Shown: positions 1 through 5,424 of the stretch, in pieces
Position numbering within the stretch: position 1 is the stretch's first letter
How the letters are laid out: each line of letters opens with the position of its first letter
Assembly (NCBI GenBank): GCA_016210825.1
Contig: JACQTM010000112.1
Span: 1 to 5,867, forward strand
From: Hyphomicrobiales bacterium
Lineage (GTDB): Bacteria > Pseudomonadota > Alphaproteobacteria > Rhizobiales > Xanthobacteraceae
Length of the DNA stretch: 5,867 nt
Reading direction: 5' to 3'
Program-made: the position numbers and the translations under genes
Notes under the pieces: model-generated
What the model was told of the DNA's origin: nothing
Databases searched by the model: none
What the model saw: only the letters and a program-made list of their open reading frames with translations

Positions 1-1192
1 ATTTCACCCTTAACACCTCGACGCCGGGCAGCTTTTTTCCCTCCAGCCATTCGAGGAAGGCGCCGCCGGCTGTGGATACATAGGTAAAACGATCCGCAAC
101 ACCGGCCGCGTTGAGCGCGGCGACCGTATCTCCACCGCCTGCGACGGTTACAAGCTTGCCGGCCTGTGTGAGTTCCGCCGCGGCTTCCGCCACTTCAATT
201 GTGCCGTTGTCGAACGGCTCCATCTCGAAGACGCCGAAAGGCCCGTTCCACACCAGCGTTTTTACCCGCGCTAGAACCGAAACGACGTGCTCGACGCTGC
301 GCGGGCCGATATCCAAAATCATATCGCTCTCGCCGATATGATCGGTATCGACGACCTTCGATGTCGCATTCGCCTTGAATTTCTGCGCAACCACGGCGTC
401 CACCGGCAGCACGATCTCGCGGTGCGCGGACTTGGCCTTGTCCATGATCGCACGTGCTGTTGCTACGAGTTCACCCTCGACGAGCGACTTTCCGACCTTC
501 TTGCCTTGCGCTGCCAAAAACGTGTTGGCCATCGCACCGCCGATGATGAGCACATCGACTTTTTCCAGCAAGTTGCCAAGCAGCTCGAGCTTGGTCGAAA
601 CCTTGGCGCCACCGACGATGGCAGCGACCGGACGCTGTGGCGTCTCCAGTACTTTGGCGAGTGCTTCCAATTCCGCCTGCATGGTGCGCCCGGCGAACGT
701 CGGGAGCTTGTGTCCAAGGCCTTCGGTAGACGCGTGCGCGCGATGCGCCGACGAAAACGCGTCGCTGACATAGATATCGCCGAGTTTCGCCAGTTCCGCG
801 ACGAAAGCCGGATCGTTCATTTCTTCTTCTTTGTGGAAGCGCGTATTCTCGAGACAGAGAATGTTGCCCGGCTTCATTGCACCGATTGCTTTTTCCGCGG
901 GCGCACCAATGCAATCCTCGGCGAATGCGACCGGGCGTTTGACGAATTTTGCTAAAGTAGCGGCGACCGGTTTTAGCGACTCCTTCGGGTCGGGGCCCTT
1001 CGGCCGGCCAAAATGGGAAAGCAAGATAACCTTGCCGCCCTTGTCGGCGATCTCGGTAACGGTCGGCGCCATACGTTCGATGCGCGTTATGTCCGTCACC
1101 TTACCGTTCTCCATCGGCACGTTGAGGTCGACGCGTAAAAGGACGCGCTTGCCCTTAACATCGGCCTGATCGAGCGTGCGGAAATTGGACAT
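1..1192 (-). CDS. pgk: Phosphoglycerate kinase (essentially complete, stop codon outside window)
   Basis: This enzyme of lower glycolysis and gluconeogenesis transfers a phosphate reversibly between 1,3-bisphosphoglycerate and ADP, giving 3-phosphoglycerate and ATP in the cytoplasm. From the ATG at 1192 the frame stays open for 397 codons. The N-terminal substrate domain shows RVDLNVP (residues 20-26), SHFGRPKG (59-66), ENTRFHKEEE (115-124) and AHRAHAST (149-156). The hinge and nucleotide domain show GGAKVSTK (194-201), WNGPFGVFE (315-323), the GGGDTVAAL loop (352-360) and a TAGGAFLEWLEGK C-terminal segment (374-386). Family members are about 390-400 residues, and the base after codon 397 is T on the coding strand, so the stop codon probably begins exactly at the window edge. 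No clear Shine-Dalgarno precedes the ATG; only a weak GAGA lies 7 nt upstream. It follows gap by 123 bp and is probably cotranscribed. No frameshift is seen; the continuous family match was read by eye. Confidence 0.97.
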   Translation of the reverse strand, partial: MSNFRTLDQADVKGKRVLLRVDLNVPMENGKVTDITRIERMAPTVTEIADKGGKVILLSHFGRPKGPDPKESLKPVAATLAKFVKRPVAFAEDCIGAPAEKAIGAMKPGNILCLENTRFHKEEEMNDPAFVAELAKLGDIYVSDAFSSAHRAHASTEGLGHKLPTFAGRTMQAELEALAKVLETPQRPVAAIVGGAKVSTKLELLGNLLEKVDVLIIGGAMANTFLAAQGKKVGKSLVEGELVATARAIMDKAKSAHREIVLPVDAVVAQKFKANATSKVVDTDHIGESDMILDIGPRSVEHVVSVLARVKTLVWNGPFGVFEMEPFDNGTIEVAEAAAELTQAGKLVTVAGGGDTVAALNAAGVADRFTYVSTAGGAFLEWLEGKKLPGVEVLRVK

Positions 1193-1206
1193 TCGGAGGT
1201 CTCGTG

Positions 1207-1309
1207 TCCCGGATGCGGTGCAGCGTGAAACGGTGCACCGCTGATCCGGAACCCATCGTCTGGGTCCCGGGTCTGCAGCGCAACACTTTGTGCTGCGCCG
1301 CGCCCGGGA
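1207..1309. repeat. Large imperfect inverted repeat filling the gap-pgk intergenic space
   Basis: Two 49-bp arms (1207-1255 and 1261-1309) are inverted copies of each other at about 35 of 49 positions, around a 5-nt centre (1256-1260). Both arms begin with TCCCGG at the outer end and finish with ACCCA/TGGGT at the centre. Each arm also folds alone. The left arm pairs 1209-1222 with 1234-1249 (14 bp, a 2-nt bulge at 1242-1243). The right arm pairs 1265-1271 with 1303-1309, and 1278-1286 with 1290-1298; the single mismatch in the inner stem becomes G·U in the minus-strand RNA. There is no U-tract after any stem, so it does not look like a simple intrinsic terminator. From memory it resembles dispersed palindromic intergenic elements common in Bradyrhizobium-type genomes; copy number cannot be seen here. 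In the gap-pgk mRNA it would form a strong structure ending 16 nt before the pgk start. Confidence 0.75.
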
Positions 1310-1315
1310 ATTGCT

Positions 1316-2323
1316 CTAAACCAGCTTCCCCATCGCCACCGCCGTGTCGGCCATGCGGTTGGAGAAACCCCATTCGTTGTCATACCAGGACATCACTCGC
1401 ACCAGTGTGCCGTCCAACACCTTGGTCTGATCCATGTGGAAGATGGAGGAGTGCGGATCATGGTTGAAGTCGATGGAGACATTGGGCGCCGTCGTGTAGC
1501 TGAGAATACCCTTGAGCTGTTGCTCGGACGCGCGCTTGATCGCGCCATTGACCTCGTCCTTGGTCGTCGTCTTCTTCGCCACGAACTTGAAATCCACCGC
1601 CGACACGTTCGGGGTTGGCACGCGGATGGCGACGCCGTCGAGCTTGCCGTTGAGTTCCGGCAGCACAAGGCCGACCGCTTTCGCCGCACCGGTGGAAGTT
1701 GGGATCATCGACAGCGCCGCCGCGCGCGCGCGATAGAGATCCTTGTGCACCTGGTCGAGTGAGGGCTGATCGTTGGTGTAGGCGTGGATCGTGGTCATGA
1801 AACCGCGCTCGATACCGATGGCGTCATTGAGCACTTTCGCGATCGGCGCGAGACAATTGGTCGTGCACGAGGCGTTGGAGACGACCTTGTGCGCTGAAGT
1901 CAACTTGTCGTGATTGACGCCGTAGACCACGGTGAGATCGGCGCCCTCGGCGGGCGCTGAGACGAGCACGCGCTTGGCGCCGGCGGTCAGATGCGCCGAG
2001 GCCTTGTCCCTCGCCGTGAAGATGCCGGTGCATTCGAGCGCGATATCGACCCCGAGCTCCTTCCACGGCAGCGTCGCCGGGTCCTTCACCGCGGTAACCT
2101 TGATCGCGCCATTGCCGAGGCTGATCGTGTCACCCTTAACGGTAACCTCTCCGGGGAAGCGACCGTGCACGCTGTCGAAGCGCAGCAGATGCGCGTTGGT
2201 TTCGACCGGCGCGAGATCGTTAATCGCAATGACCTCGATATCCTTGCGCTCGGCCTCGGCGATGGCGCGCAAAATATTGCGCCCGATGCGTCCGAACCCG
2301 TTGATGGCGACCCGAACCGTCAT
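1316..2323 (-). CDS. gap: Type I glyceraldehyde-3-phosphate dehydrogenase
   Basis: This enzyme oxidises and phosphorylates glyceraldehyde-3-phosphate to 1,3-bisphosphoglycerate with NAD(P)+, as a cytoplasmic tetramer. The 335-residue product is the usual length. It opens with the dinucleotide-binding motif INGFGRIGR (residues 7-15). AINDL (33-37) carries an aspartate (D36) at the end of the second strand, typical of NAD-preferring enzymes. The catalytic segment SNASCTTNC places the nucleophile at Cys153, and the general base is His180 (TTIHAYTND). Phosphate-binding TSTGAAKAV (209-217) and C-terminal WYDNEWGFSNRM (313-324) are intact. A GTG at 2332 would add three residues, but it abuts the Shine-Dalgarno, whereas the ATG at 2323 sits 8 nt after AAGGAG and gives the standard N-terminus. 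The stop is TAG. It lies about 110 bp after tkt and 123 bp before pgk on the same strand. Cofactor preference is inferred, and NADP use is not excluded. Confidence 0.98.
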   Translation of the reverse strand: MTVRVAINGFGRIGRNILRAIAEAERKDIEVIAINDLAPVETNAHLLRFDSVHGRFPGEVTVKGDTISLGNGAIKVTAVKDPATLPWKELGVDIALECTGIFTARDKASAHLTAGAKRVLVSAPAEGADLTVVYGVNHDKLTSAHKVVSNASCTTNCLAPIAKVLNDAIGIERGFMTTIHAYTNDQPSLDQVHKDLYRARAAALSMIPTSTGAAKAVGLVLPELNGKLDGVAIRVPTPNVSAVDFKFVAKKTTTKDEVNGAIKRASEQQLKGILSYTTAPNVSIDFNHDPHSSIFHMDQTKVLDGTLVRVMSWYDNEWGFSNRMADTAVAMGKLV

Positions 2324-2331
2324 CCGTGACA

Positions 2332-2337
2332 CTCCTT
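2332..2337 (-). promoter_or_regulatory. Ribosome binding site of gap
   Basis: AAGGAG on the minus strand, 8 nt before the ATG at 2323, is the best Shine-Dalgarno seen in the window. It overlaps the alternative GTG at 2332-2330, which therefore cannot be efficiently used with this site. The site decides the gap start and suits a highly expressed gene. It lies next to the AT-rich palindrome TTAATTAA (2336-2343), which should keep the site unstructured. Confidence 0.8.
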
Positions 2338-2354
2338 AATTAACAATCCCATCA

Positions 2355-2388
2355 GGCGCATATCTTTTGGCGCATGTCTTTTGACGCA
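2355..2388. repeat. Tandem 14-bp direct repeat upstream of gap
   Basis: GGCGCATATCTTTT (2355-2368) is followed at once by GGCGCATGTCTTTT (2369-2382), identical at 13 of 14 positions. A third, degenerate start, GACGCA (2383-2388), follows in phase. The array lies 32-65 bp upstream of the gap ATG, in the otherwise unexplained tkt-gap spacer. A weak minus-strand promoter could be drawn through it: TTGCGT at 2388-2383, with an AT-containing stretch about 17-19 nt downstream. Tandem sites with a period near 1.4 helical turns could bind a regulator, or could be a replication-slippage duplication. The function is not known. Confidence 0.55.
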
Positions 2389-2422
2389 ATTGGCTTCATA
2401 GCGCAATGCACCGGAACGGACG

Positions 2423-2438
2423 CTTGAGCTTCCTCAAG
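2423..2438. other. Small hairpin over the tkt stop codon
   Basis: CTTGAG (2423-2428) and CTCAAG (2433-2438) form a perfect 6-bp stem with a 4-nt loop, which overlaps the TGA stop of tkt. No run of U follows on the minus strand, so it is unlikely to terminate transcription efficiently. It may modestly stabilise the tkt 3' end or mean nothing. Confidence 0.3.
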
Positions 2439-4422
2439 GCTTGCCGAGCTTGCCAATGACCGCCGCCGCCACCTTCTCGGGGGTAATGCCGAAGTGGCGA
2501 TAAAGGTCCTTATAGGGAGCACTGGCGCCGAATGTCGTCATGCCGATGAAGGCGCCATTCTGGCCAATGATTTCGTCCCAGCCCTGGCGAACGCCGGCTT
2601 CGACCGCAACCTTCACCGGCGCAATGCCGATGATGTCCTGACGCTGTTCCTCGGACAAAGCGCGGAACAATTCGAAGCACGGCACGGAGACAACACGGGC
2701 GGCGACGCCGCGTTCGTGCAGAAACTTACGTGCCTCGACGGCGATTGCCACTTCCGAGCCCGAGGCGAATATCGAGGCCATCGCTCGCCCCTGCGCGGGA
2801 ACGATCTCATAGGCGCCGGCAGCGCAGCGGTTGCGCTCCTCATGGCCGAGCCGCAGTTGCGGCAGATTCTGACGCGTGAGCGCAAGCACGCTCGGCGCAT
2901 CCTTGGCTTGCAGCGCCAGTTCCCAGCATTCGACGGTCTCGACAACGTCACAGGGGCGAAGGACACGAAGGTTTGGAATGGCGCGCAGGGCGGCAAGATG
3001 CTCGACCGGCTGATGTGTCGGGCCGTCTTCGCCAAGCCCGATCGAGTCATGCGTCATCACATAAATGACCCGTTCGCCCATCAGCGCCGCGAGGCGGATC
3101 GCCGGCCGGCAATAATCGGAGAAGACAAGGAAGGTTCCGGAATAGGGAATAACCCCGCCATGCAACGCCATGCCGCTCATCGCGGCGGCCATGCCGTGCT
3201 CGCGAACGCCGTAATGAATAAAACGGCCGGAATAGTCGGCGGCCGTCATCGTTTTCATCGACTTGGTGCGCGTGTTGTTAGACCCGGTCAGATCCGCGGA
3301 GCCGCCGATCATTTCCGGCACCGCCTCGACCAGTGTTTCGAGCGCAAATTCCGACGACGCGCGCGTGGCGATATTTTTCGGCTCGGTCGCGAGTTTCTCC
3401 TTCACGGCACGCACGGCCTGGGTCAGCGTTTTGGGAAGCTCGCCATGTTGACGCCGCTTAAATTCGCTGTGCTTGTCCGCGGCCATTGCGGCGACGCGTT
3501 TCTCCCAAGCCTTATGCGCGTCGTTGCAGCGCTTGCCCGCCTTGCGCCATAGCGCACGGATGTCCTCCGGAACCTCGAATGCGGGATAGTCCCAGCCAAG
3601 TTTTTTTCGCGCGGCAGCGATCTCGTCCGGCCCCAGCGGGGAGCCATGGGCCTTCTCGCTCCCGGCCTTGTTCGGCGCGCCAAAACCAATTGTCGTGCGG
3701 CAGGCGATCATGGTCGGGCGATCCGAACCTTGTGCCTTCTCGATTGCTGCGGCGATGGCGTCGGGATCATGGCCATCGATACGTTCGCTGCGCCAGCCCG
3801 CAGCTTCAAAACGTTTCACCTGATCAACCGAATCCGACAGCGACAGTTTCCCGTCGATGGTGATGCCATTGTCGTCGAACAGCACGATGAGTTTGTTGAG
3901 CTTGAGATGGCCGGCGAGTGCGATTGCTTCCTGGCCGACGCCTTCCATTAGATCGCCGTCGGAGGCAAGCACATAGGTTCTATGATCGACGACGTCGCTG
4001 CCGAATATCGCCGCGAGATGCCGTTCGGCGATTGCCATGCCGACCGCATTGCCGAGGCCTTGCCCGAGCGGGCCGGTGGTCGTCTCGACCCCCGGCGTGA
4101 TGAAGTTTTCCGGATGCCCGGGCGTCTTCGAGCCGATCTGCCGAAATCGCTTGATCTCATCCAGCGTCATCGCTTCGTAACCGGTCAGATGCAGCACGGC
4201 GTAAATCAGCATCGAGCCGTGACCGGCTGAAAGCACGAAGCGGTCGCGATCGGGCCAGCGCGGATCGGCCGGATCGAATTTCAGGAAACGCGAGAAAAGC
4301 ACCGTCGCGATATCGGCCGCGCCCATGGGTAGGCCGGGATGGCCCGACTTCGCCTGTTCGACCGCATCCATGGCGAGCGCGCGGATGGCGTTCGCCATGC
4401 GGTCGTGGTCGGCGCGCGGCAT
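2434..4422 (-). CDS. tkt: Transketolase
   Basis: This thiamine-diphosphate- and Mg-dependent enzyme moves two-carbon ketol units between ketoses and aldoses in the pentose phosphate pathway (and the Calvin cycle where present), and supplies glyceraldehyde-3-phosphate to the gap/pgk steps. From the ATG at 4422 the product is 662 residues, the normal family length. The PP domain has AKSGHPG (24-30), SAGHGSM (65-71), the ThDP motif SDGDLMEG (154-161) ending in DDN (183-185), and KAHGSPLG (257-264). The Pyr domain has TRASSE (353-358), SADLTGSN (375-382), the catalytic glutamate E408 in YGVREHGM (404-411), and GEDGPTHQPVEHL (464-476). The frame stays open upstream, with an ATG at 4488 and a TTG at 4497, which would add 22 or 25 residues rich in alanine. 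I prefer 4422 because GAAGG lies 10 nt before it and homologues start near this point. The N-terminal extension, also GC3-rich, remains possible. Confidence 0.97.
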   Translation of the reverse strand: MPRADHDRMANAIRALAMDAVEQAKSGHPGLPMGAADIATVLFSRFLKFDPADPRWPDRDRFVLSAGHGSMLIYAVLHLTGYEAMTLDEIKRFRQIGSKTPGHPENFITPGVETTTGPLGQGLGNAVGMAIAERHLAAIFGSDVVDHRTYVLASDGDLMEGVGQEAIALAGHLKLNKLIVLFDDNGITIDGKLSLSDSVDQVKRFEAAGWRSERIDGHDPDAIAAAIEKAQGSDRPTMIACRTTIGFGAPNKAGSEKAHGSPLGPDEIAAARKKLGWDYPAFEVPEDIRALWRKAGKRCNDAHKAWEKRVAAMAADKHSEFKRRQHGELPKTLTQAVRAVKEKLATEPKNIATRASSEFALETLVEAVPEMIGGSADLTGSNNTRTKSMKTMTAADYSGRFIHYGVREHGMAAAMSGMALHGGVIPYSGTFLVFSDYCRPAIRLAALMGERVIYVMTHDSIGLGEDGPTHQPVEHLAALRAIPNLRVLRPCDVVETVECWELALQAKDAPSVLALTRQNLPQLRLGHEERNRCAAGAYEIVPAQGRAMASIFASGSEVAIAVEARKFLHERGVAARVVSVPCFELFRALSEEQRQDIIGIAPVKVAVEAGVRQGWDEIIGQNGAFIGMTTFGASAPYKDLYRHFGITPEKVAAAVIGKLGKP

Positions 4423-4441
4423 CGCGGAATGACCTTCGAGC

Positions 4442-4525
4442 TCAGAGGGTGGCGTGGCGGCTGCCGCCGCCTGGGCGGATGCGATCATCGGGACCAATGT
4501 CGGTCGGTGGCGGCGGACATAACAT
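4442..4525 (-). promoter_or_regulatory. Possible leader ORF (27 codons) before tkt
   Basis: On the minus strand an ATG at 4525 follows AAGG (4536-4533) with a 7-nt spacer. It opens a 27-codon frame, rich in proline near its start, that ends in TGA at 4442, 19 nt before the preferred tkt ATG and just upstream of the tkt Shine-Dalgarno. It is in a different frame from tkt and overlaps the optional tkt N-terminal extension. It could couple translation into tkt or be chance; a frame of this size is common in GC-rich DNA. Confidence 0.15.
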
Positions 4526-4604
4526 GCGGGAGCCTTAAGTCCAATCTGCGGTCGCCCGCCGTGTGGCCGCTATGCACAGATGACACGGGAAAATACAGCC
4601 AGGA

Positions 4605-4614
4605 TTGCGCGCAA
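4605..4614. promoter_or_regulatory. Palindrome TTGCGCGCAA next to the divergent promoter
   Basis: A perfect 10-bp palindrome ends 3 bp before the -35 element TTGACG of the plus-strand promoter. A further inverted pair, GTTGA (4617-4621) and TCAAC (4629-4633), lies inside that promoter. Such placement suits an operator or activator site between tkt and the DUF4164 gene, but no known regulator is assigned. Confidence 0.25.
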
Positions 4615-4617
4615 ACG

Positions 4618-4646
4618 TTGACGACATTTCAACTACAATCTAGATT
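4618..4646 (+). promoter_or_regulatory. Candidate sigma-70 promoter for the DUF4164-zapA operon
   Basis: TTGACG (4618-4623) and TAGATT (4641-4646) are separated by 17 nt, a good match to the sigma-70 consensus (5/6 and 4/6). The predicted start is near 4653, about 34 nt before the DUF4164 ATG. The -10 lies within the 10-bp palindrome AATCTAGATT (4637-4646) and overlaps GATTC (4643-4647), a GANTC site of the kind methylated by CcrM in alphaproteobacteria. The surrounding DNA is locally AT-rich compared with the genes. Confidence 0.5.
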
Positions 4647-4672
4647 CTTTGTCTAAATATCTGGTCGTTCAA
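4644..4672 (-). promoter_or_regulatory. Candidate sigma-70 promoter for tkt
   Basis: On the minus strand TTGAAC (4672-4667) and AAGAAT (4649-4644) are separated by exactly 17 nt. This would start a transcript near 4637 and give tkt a leader of roughly 215 nt. The -10 matches the consensus at 4 of 6 positions and overlaps the -10 of the opposing plus-strand promoter. Other weaker pairs exist nearer the gene, for example TTGAAA followed 17 nt later by CGCAAT. This is prediction from sequence only. Confidence 0.35.
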
Positions 4673-4686
4673 CACAATTTGAGGCG

Positions 4687-4968
4687 ATGAGCGACACCAG
4701 CGTGATCGATAACGCTACCAAGCGCCTCGCTTTGGCGCTCGATGCGCTGGAAGCTGCGGTCGAGCGGCGGCAGGAGGCGGATCGCGGCGAGGAATCGCTC
4801 GCGGCTCAGATCCAGGCGCTCGGCACCGACCGCTCGAAGCTCGCGGCCGATCTTGACGCGGCAGCCGCCCATTCGCGCCGTCTCGCCACGACCAACCGCG
4901 AGATCGCGCGCAGGCTGGATGCAGCCATCGACACCATCCGCGCAGTGCTCGAGGCCAACGACCGCTAA
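4687..4968 (+). CDS. DUF4164 family coiled-coil protein, ZauP-like ZapA partner
   Basis: This is a 93-residue cytoplasmic protein with no signal peptide or membrane segment. It is almost entirely helix-forming and lacks proline; alanine, leucine and charged residues follow heptad-like spacing from about residue 10 to 90, which predicts a coiled coil. The C-terminal segment NREIARRLDAAIDTIRAVLE (70-89) is the recognisable part of the DUF4164 family. It lies 26 bp upstream of zapA on the same strand, so the two are almost certainly cotranscribed. In Caulobacter a coiled-coil protein encoded just upstream of ZapA, ZauP, works with ZapA to focus the FtsZ ring; by position, size and structure this is the equivalent candidate. 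The ATG at 4687 has only GAGG 2 nt before it, an unusually short spacing, but no better in-frame start exists. The family assignment is by eye; the functional link is inference. Confidence 0.88.
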   Translation: MSDTSVIDNATKRLALALDALEAAVERRQEADRGEESLAAQIQALGTDRSKLAADLDAAAAHSRRLATTNREIARRLDAAIDTIRAVLEANDR

Positions 4969-4994
4969 ATACCATTTGGGAAGCCGGTAAGGTC

Positions 4995-5381
4995 ATGTCG
5001 CAAGTCACTGTCATCATCAACGGCCGCGAATATCGCATGGCCTGCGAGGACGGACAGGAAACGCATCTGATGCGGCTTGCGAAAGACATCGATCAGCGCA
5101 TCGAACAATTACGTGGCAATTTTGGCGAGATCGGCGACACCCGCCTCACCGTCATGGCGGCGCTAACCTTGGCCGACGAACTGGTTGAGATTGGAAAACG
5201 GTTGCGCCTCGTGGAAGAGGAACTCACGGCACTGCAGGACGCGCGCGTGGTCTCCGCCGATCGCGCCAAGGCAACGCAAGCCGCGGTCGCGGCGGCGCTC
5301 AATGCCGCCTCCGACCGTATCGAAGGTCTCACGCGCCGCCTTAACCAGACGATCGGCAATGGCGGCGGAGTCATGGGTTGA
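4995..5381 (+). CDS. zapA: Cell division protein ZapA
   Basis: ZapA is a cytoplasmic FtsZ-binding protein that bundles protofilaments and stabilises the Z-ring. The 128-residue product has the expected two-part build. An N-terminal globular head runs from VTVIINGREYRMACEDGQE (4-22) through the helix carrying FGEIGDTRLTVMAALTLADEL (43-63), the most conserved alphaproteobacterial ZapA signature. A helical coiled-coil tail follows (about 65-118), with a short glycine-rich end. The length is near the family's 100-130 residues. It is second in the operon after the DUF4164 gene, and the 6S RNA gene follows after about 45 bp. AAGG ends only 2 nt before the ATG, with GGGAAG further away at 11 nt, so initiation may depend partly on coupling with the upstream gene. 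The stop is TGA at 5379-5381. Confidence 0.95.
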   Translation: MSQVTVIINGREYRMACEDGQETHLMRLAKDIDQRIEQLRGNFGEIGDTRLTVMAALTLADELVEIGKRLRLVEEELTALQDARVVSADRAKATQAAVAAALNAASDRIEGLTRRLNQTIGNGGGVMG

Positions 5382-5414
5382 TAAGTGCAAGTGGCGCATG
5401 CATGCCCGCGGGGC

Positions 5415-5420
5415 TACATT
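5415..5420 (+). promoter_or_regulatory. Candidate -10 element of ssrS
   Basis: TACATT matches the sigma-70 -10 consensus at 4 of 6 positions and lies 6 nt before the G at 5427 where the 6S closing stem begins, the right distance for a transcription start. No good -35 is visible 16-18 nt upstream (TGGCGC region), so the promoter may be weak or activator-dependent, or 6S may be processed from zapA read-through. Confidence 0.35.
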
Positions 5421-5424
5421 AGCC

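Noticed and set aside
287..955. Plus-strand open frame of 222 codons opposite pgk
   Set aside because: It is antisense to pgk, whose full set of motifs is continuous through this stretch; composition and lack of a ribosome site point to a shadow frame.
1..1192. Possible frameshift or truncation of pgk
   Set aside because: Reading the minus strand from 1192 gives an unbroken 397-codon phosphoglycerate kinase with all motifs in order; only the stop codon is missing at the window edge.
2423..2438. Rho-independent terminator after tkt
   Set aside because: The stem is only 6 bp, overlaps the stop codon and is not followed by a U-tract, so termination between tkt and gap is not supported.
2494..3552. 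Long plus-strand open frame of 352 codons opposite tkt
   Set aside because: It lies wholly antisense to a well-supported transketolase, its protein is arginine- and histidine-rich without any recognisable domain, and such antisense frames are usual in GC-rich genes.
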